This document shows positions 59,853 through 64,000 of a DNA stretch of 64,000 nucleotides, piece by piece. The stretch's first letter is position 1; every line of letters starts with the position of its first letter. Below the pieces are notes generated by a model, which did no database searches, was not told the DNA's origin, and saw only the letters and a list, made by a program, of their open reading frames with translations. The stretch comes from Aureimonas jatrophae (GTDB taxonomy: Bacteria; Pseudomonadota; Alphaproteobacteria; Rhizobiales; Rhizobiaceae), in assembly GCF_900104035.1 (NCBI RefSeq), contig NZ_FNIT01000004.1, forward strand, positions 124,001 to 188,000, read 5' to 3'. Both the position numbers and the translations under genes were made by a program.

Positions 59853-62075
59853 TTAGGCCACGCGAGGCGCTTCGCCGGGCACGAGCACGATGGTCGAAAG
59901 CGGTGGCAGCGACAGCGACAGCGAGAAGGGCCGGCCGTTGGCGTGGACCTCCTCAGCCTGCGCGCCGCCCATGTTGCCGACGTTGGAGCCGCCGTAGATC
60001 TCGGCGTCCGTGTTCATCGCCTCGGCCCAGAAGCCGCCGTGCGGCACGCCGATGCGGTAGCCGTGGTGGACGTTGGGCGTGAAGTTGCAGACCACGAGCG
60101 CCGTGCCGCCGTTCCGGTCCTTGCGCAGGTAGGCCAGGACCGACTGCTCGACGTTCGACGTGTCGACCCACTCGAAGCCATGCGGGTCGCAGTCGTTCTC
60201 GTGAAGCGCCGGCAGGCCGCGATAGAGCGTATTGAGGTCGCGCACGAGGCGCTGGACGCCGGAATGCTCACGGTGTTCGAGAAGGTGCCAGTCGAGCGAC
60301 TGGTCGTGGTTCCATTCCGCCGACTGGCCGAACTCGCCGCCCATGAACAGGAGCTTCTTGCCCGGGTGGGTCCACATGAAGCCATAGTAGGCGCGCAGGT
60401 TCGCGAACTTCTGCCACCAGTCGCCCGGCATCTTGCCGAGGATCGAGCCCTTTCCGTAGACGACCTCGTCGTGGGAGAGCGGCAGGACGAAGTTCTCGGA
60501 ATACGCATACACCATGCCGAAGGTCATGTGGTGCATGTGGTACTTCCGGTTGATCGGATCCTCCTGCATGAAGTGCAGCGTGTCGTGCATCCAGCCCATG
60601 TTCCACTTGAAGTGGAAGCCGAGACCCCCGGCATAGGTTGGGCGCGACACGTTCGGGAAGGAGGTCGACTCCTCGGCATGGGTCGTGGCGTTGGGGTAAA
60701 GGCCGCCGACCTTCTCGTTGGTCTCCTTCAGGAAGGCCATGGCCTCGAGGTTCTCGCGCCCCCCATAGATGTTGGGCTCCCATTCGCCGTGGTTGCGCGA
60801 GTAGTCGAGGTAGAGCATCGAGGCCACCGCATCGACGCGCAAACCGTCGACGTGGAACTGGTCGAGCCAGTAGAGGCCGTTGGCGACCAGGAAGTTCTTC
60901 ACCTCGGTCCGCCCGTAGTCGTAGATCAGCGTGTTCCAGTCCTTGTGGAAGCCACGACGCGGGTCGGCATGCTCGTAGAGGGCGGTGCCGTCGAAGCGTC
61001 CGAGTCCATGGACGTCGGTCGGGAAGTGGCCGGGCACCCAGTCGAGCAGCACGCCGATATCGGCCTGGTGCAGGGCGTCGACGAGGCGTGCGAAGCCCGC
61101 CGGATCGCCGAAGCGCGCGGTGGGCGCGAAGAGGCCGATCGGCTGGTAGCCCCAGGAGCCGTAGAACGGGTGCTCGGAGACCGGCATGAACTCGACATGC
61201 GTGAAACCCATCTCCTGGATGTAGGGGACGAGCTCGCGCGCCAACGCGTCGTAGTCGAGGAAGGTGTCGCCGTCGCCGCGCCGCCAGGAGCCCAGATGCA
61301 CCTCGTAGATCGAGACCGGCTTGGAGGCATCCTGCCAGTCGGACGGCTTGGCCTGAAAGGCGCTGTCGCGCCACTCGTGCTGGACGAGGCCATCGACGAT
61401 CGAGGCGGTGGAAGGGGCGAGCTCCTGCCGGAAGCCCACGGGATCGGCCTTGAGCGGCAGGATCTCGCCATGCGCGCCGATGATCTCGTACTTGTAGACC
61501 TCGCCGCGCTTCAGCCCCGGGATGAAGATCTCGAAGACGCCGGCCTCGATGCGCTTGCGGCAGACGTGCCGACGCCCGTCCCAGGCGTTGAAGTTGCCGA
61601 CCACCGACACGCGCCGGGCATTGGGAGCCCAGACCGCGAAGCTGACGCCCTCCACCCCGTCCATCATGGCGGGATGGGCGCCGAACTTCTCATAGAGCCG
61701 GTAATGCGTGCCCTCCGCCATGAGGTAGGCGTCGAAGTCGGAGATCACGGTGCCGAAGCGGTAGGTATCCTCCTCCTGCCAGCTATCGCCGCCGTGGCGG
61801 AACAGGAAGCGGTAGGCCGGGGCGTCGTGGGCAAGCGTGCCCGTGAAAAGGCCGGGCACGTCCCCGGCCTCCATGCGGCCGAGCGAGCGGCCGCGCTCGT
61901 CCACGAGTTCCGCCGCCTCGGCACCCGGCCGGTAGGCGCGCACCGTCCAGCCCTCGGCATGGCGGTGGCGCCCGAGCACCGAGAACGGGTTCTCGTGCCG
62001 ACCGGCGGCGAGCGCGCGGGCCTCGTCGCCGTGGAGCCGGTGGTCGACGCGCGCGGTGGCTCGGGTCTCGCTCAT
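59853..62075 (-). CDS. glgB: 1,4-alpha-glucan branching enzyme
   Basis: This 740-residue GH13 enzyme introduces alpha-1,6 branches into glycogen. An N-terminal carbohydrate-binding module (residues 25-115, [12 protein letters not shown]) precedes the second ([19 protein letters not shown]) and the catalytic barrel. The nucleophile aspartate is in [17 protein letters not shown], the acid in [14 protein letters not shown] and the third acid in [14 protein letters not shown]. It overlaps the TreS-maltokinase gene by ATGA. Together with that fusion, and a GlgE that would be expected just outside the window, it would make alpha-glucan from trehalose. Confidence 0.96.
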   Translation of the reverse strand: MSETRATARVDHRLHGDEARALAAGRHENPFSVLGRHRHAEGWTVRAYRPGAEAAELVDERGRSLGRMEAGDVPGLFTGTLAHDAPAYRFLFRHGGDSWQEEDTYRFGTVISDFDAYLMAEGTHYRLYEKFGAHPAMMDGVEGVSFAVWAPNARRVSVVGNFNAWDGRRHVCRKRIEAGVFEIFIPGLKRGEVYKYEIIGAHGEILPLKADPVGFRQELAPSTASIVDGLVQHEWRDSAFQAKPSDWQDASKPVSIYEVHLGSWRRGDGDTFLDYDALARELVPYIQEMGFTHVEFMPVSEHPFYGSWGYQPIGLFAPTARFGDPAGFARLVDALHQADIGVLLDWVPGHFPTDVHGLGRFDGTALYEHADPRRGFHKDWNTLIYDYGRTEVKNFLVANGLYWLDQFHVDGLRVDAVASMLYLDYSRNHGEWEPNIYGGRENLEAMAFLKETNEKVGGLYPNATTHAEESTSFPNVSRPTYAGGLGFHFKWNMGWMHDTLHFMQEDPINRKYHMHHMTFGMVYAYSENFVLPLSHDEVVYGKGSILGKMPGDWWQKFANLRAYYGFMWTHPGKKLLFMGGEFGQSAEWNHDQSLDWHLLEHREHSGVQRLVRDLNTLYRGLPALHENDCDPHGFEWVDTSNVEQSVLAYLRKDRNGGTALVVCNFTPNVHHGYRIGVPHGGFWAEAMNTDAEIYGGSNVGNMGGAQAEEVHANGRPFSLSLSLPPLSTIVLVPGEAPRVA

Positions 62076-64000
62076 GAAAGGACCTGTCGCTTCTGGAGGA
62101 GGGAGACGATGCCGCGCAGGGGAATCGAGAGCCAGGCAGGACGCATGGCCGCCTCGTAGCGCAGCTCATAGAAGGCTTTCTGGAGGAGGAAGAGATCGAG
62201 CAGGCGCTGGTTCCCCTCGTCGGAGAGGTCCACCCCGCTGGCCGCCTGCCAGGCGTCCAGGAAGGTTGCGACCGTCGCGTCGCGCCAGCTCTCGGCCATC
62301 TCGCGGATACGCTCCAGCGTCGCCTCGTCGGCCGGGCCGACCCGGTCGCGCGCCGCGAACGCCGCGTAGTCGTAGGAGCGCATCATGCCCGCGACATCGC
62401 GCAGCGGCGAGGTCTTGGCGCGCCGCTCCTCGAGCGAGCGACCCGGCTCGCCCTCGAAGTCGAGGATCACGATGTCGTTGAGCGACACCAGGAGCTGGCC
62501 GAGGTGGTAGTCGCCGTGGATGCGGGTGCGCAGCCCGGCGGCCGAAAGGTCGGCGAAGCCGGCAAACCAGCGGTCGATCGCCTCGCGCGCGTCCACGAGG
62601 CGGCGGACCTCCTCGCCCGTCGCGCCCTCGACCGGGAGGTTGGCAAGGATATCCAGAACCTCGTGCGCCTCGCCTTGCGCCTCGCGCACCAGCACGGCGA
62701 CCGAGGCGGCATCGAACGGTTCGGGATCGAAGGCCGGATCGCCCGTGCGCGTGGCGAGCGCCGCGTGCATCTCGCCGGTCCGCCGCCCGATCGTCTCGCC
62801 GGGGTCAAACTGGAGGATGAGCGGCATCTCGCCCTCGCTTCCCTCGTCCGTCGCCTCCGCCGTCGCTTCCGTGCCGTAGGCGTTGTCGCGCAGGTAGCGC
62901 GAGAGCGATTCCGTCACGCGGGTCCAGGCATCGCCCTGGTTGACGATGCGCTCGAACAGGGCGGCCACCGCCGCGCGGGTCCCGTCGGCACGCTCCAGCT
63001 CCATCGAGGCCAGAAGCGCCGGCGCAGCGGTGAAGTCGGTGCGCTCGGTCAGGAAGCGCGTCACCTCCAGTTCCGGCTGGTCGCCGTCGCGCAGGCGACG
63101 GTAGAACTTGAGAATGCCCGCGCTTCCCACCGCGATCGACGTGTTGGATTGCTCGCCCGACAGGGGCGAGATCTCGTCGACCCCGACCGCCGCCGCGGCT
63201 TGCAGCGTTTCGGCGCGCGCGCTCGAGCCCTCGATGCGCAGACGCTGCTCGCCCAGTTCGATCGTCTCGCCCTTGGCCATCAGCTGTACCATGAGGTGGA
63301 CGAAGCTCGCGTCGCGCGCGGCATCGATCACCGCGCCGACCTGTGCTCCCAAGCGGATCTTGGCCAGCGTGAAGGGCAGCGTCGGCGCGTTGGCGTGGAG
63401 ATGTTCCTCGCCCCACTTGGCGGCCAGCGGCAGGAAGTAGCGCTGGTCGCCCGCATCCGTGCGCACCACCGCCTCGCCCAGGAGGTGCTGGCGGGAGCCC
63501 AGCGAAGGCTGGCCCACGATGGCGTAGGTCGCGCCGCTGGGCCGGTCGGTGCGGCCCGCGAACCAGCGCTGGCGCCCGACGAAGCCCGGCAGGACGTTCT
63601 CGATCTCGCGCCGGTTGCGGCCGGGGATCGTTTCCTTGAGGTCGCCCGTGATGACGAGGGTCTGGAACTCGGGCTGCGGCTCGGGCGTGGTCGAGGCGCG
63701 CACCGTGTCCTCGCTGCCGAGCGCGAACCAGTAGAAGCCGTAGGCCGGCATCGACAGGTTGTAGGGCGTCGTTCCGACCTTCGGAAAGGGCGACAGGCCC
63801 AGCATCTCGACCGGCACCGAGCCCGCATAGGCGGAGAGGTCCAGCTCCACGGCCTGGGCTGAGCCCGACAAGTTCGCCACGCACAGGATGCGGTCGCCCT
63901 CGTGCTCGCGCAGGTAGGCGAGGATCTTGCGGTTCGAGGGGTAGAGGAACGAGATCGTGCCGCGCCCGAAGGCCTGACGCGTGCCGCGCACCTGGACGAG
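62072..64000 (-). CDS. treS: trehalose synthase-maltokinase fusion, 5'-truncated by window edge
   Basis: The visible 642 residues are the C-terminal part of a fused TreS-maltokinase. The frame is open to position 64000 and reads [20 protein letters not shown], the end of the TreS GH13 barrel, followed by its beta-sandwich. From about visible residue 130 the maltokinase part follows: [13 protein letters not shown] at its start and the phosphotransfer motif [10 protein letters not shown] with DFEGEPGR near the end. TreS interconverts trehalose and maltose; the kinase makes maltose-1-phosphate, the donor for GlgE. The internal GTG at 63991 is not the start. It overlaps glgB by four bases. Confidence 0.93.
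   Translation of the reverse strand, partial: LVQVRGTRQAFGRGTISFLYPSNRKILAYLREHEGDRILCVANLSGSAQAVELDLSAYAGSVPVEMLGLSPFPKVGTTPYNLSMPAYGFYWFALGSEDTVRASTTPEPQPEFQTLVITGDLKETIPGRNRREIENVLPGFVGRQRWFAGRTDRPSGATYAIVGQPSLGSRQHLLGEAVVRTDAGDQRYFLPLAAKWGEEHLHANAPTLPFTLAKIRLGAQVGAVIDAARDASFVHLMVQLMAKGETIELGEQRLRIEGSSARAETLQAAAAVGVDEISPLSGEQSNTSIAVGSAGILKFYRRLRDGDQPELEVTRFLTERTDFTAAPALLASMELERADGTRAAVAALFERIVNQGDAWTRVTESLSRYLRDNAYGTEATAEATDEGSEGEMPLILQFDPGETIGRRTGEMHAALATRTGDPAFDPEPFDAASVAVLVREAQGEAHEVLDILANLPVEGATGEEVRRLVDAREAIDRWFAGFADLSAAGLRTRIHGDYHLGQLLVSLNDIVILDFEGEPGRSLEERRAKTSPLRDVAGMMRSYDYAAFAARDRVGPADEATLERIREMAESWRDATVATFLDAWQAASGVDLSDEGNQRLLDLFLLQKAFYELRYEAAMRPAWLSIPLRGIVSLLQKRQVLS

Noticed and set aside
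59019-62159. Forward ORF of 1046 codons opposite glgB and the aldo/keto reductase
   Set aside because: It spans two real reverse genes and has no recognisable domain, so it is a composition artefact.

Overview
The window is high-GC chromosomal DNA from an alphaproteobacterium, most likely of the order Hyphomicrobiales (Rhizobiales). The evidence is gene content and order: helicase / S4 protein / FdxA / CarD, a group-2-type rpoH, phaA-phaB diverging from phaR beside rpmF and mtgA, and promoter-like sites of the EcfG general stress type. I cannot fix the genus from sequence alone; an Aurantimonadaceae-like genome would fit. No insertion sequence, prophage, CRISPR array or rRNA was seen. One tRNA gene (Arg, anticodon CCU) is present.

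Layout. Positions 1-5.3 kb hold a forward catabolic operon: two sugar-type ABC permeases (the first cut by the window edge), an aldo/keto reductase, the ABC ATPase, an SDR dehydrogenase, an RraA-like aldolase-family protein and a UPF0303 protein. Positions 5.4-8.9 kb hold a secreted alpha/beta hydrolase, a hypothetical protein, an SDR with an altered catalytic motif, a 54-residue ORF and the tRNA. Positions 8.9-13.2 kb are a thiamin module: thiamin pyrophosphokinase diverging from a TPP riboswitch plus thiBPQ. A lipoprotein M48 protease and a small exported protein follow. Positions 16-23.7 kb carry rpoH, carD, fdxA, an S4 RNA-binding protein, a large Suv3-like helicase and a tandem pair of small periplasmic PepSY-like proteins. 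Positions 23.7-28 kb carry polyhydroxybutyrate genes (phaB, phaA, phaR), rpmF and mtgA. Positions 28-32.5 kb carry isoprenoid genes (polyprenyl synthetase, ispG), a diguanylate cyclase and a lytic transglycosylase. Positions 32.6-40.7 kb carry transporters (MFS, formate/nitrite, EamA), a DeoR-type repressor and pyruvate carboxylase.

Positions 41-64 kb are the most distinctive part. A reverse-strand operon treZ-malQ-treY-thuA-(Gfo/Idh/MocA) joins trehalose synthesis from glycogen-type glucans with ThuA/ThuB-like trehalose metabolism. A second reverse operon has glgB and a TreS-maltokinase fusion that runs off the right edge. Between them lies a poorly characterised cassette: a zinc-ribbon metallopeptidase diverging from three overlapping genes, namely transglutaminase-DUF2126, a fused circularly permuted ATP-grasp/alpha-E protein and a second transglutaminase-like protein. 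This cassette looks like a peptide-ligating or peptide-processing system of unknown product and is the best candidate here for undescribed biology.

Regulation visible in the sequence: a TPP riboswitch, a sigma70-like promoter with a long leader upstream of carD, a palindrome upstream of the DeoR gene, and four GGAAC-N16/17-(N)GT(T/C) elements directly upstream of rpoH, both PepSY-like genes and the metallopeptidase gene. These suggest that parts of the region belong to a general stress regulon.
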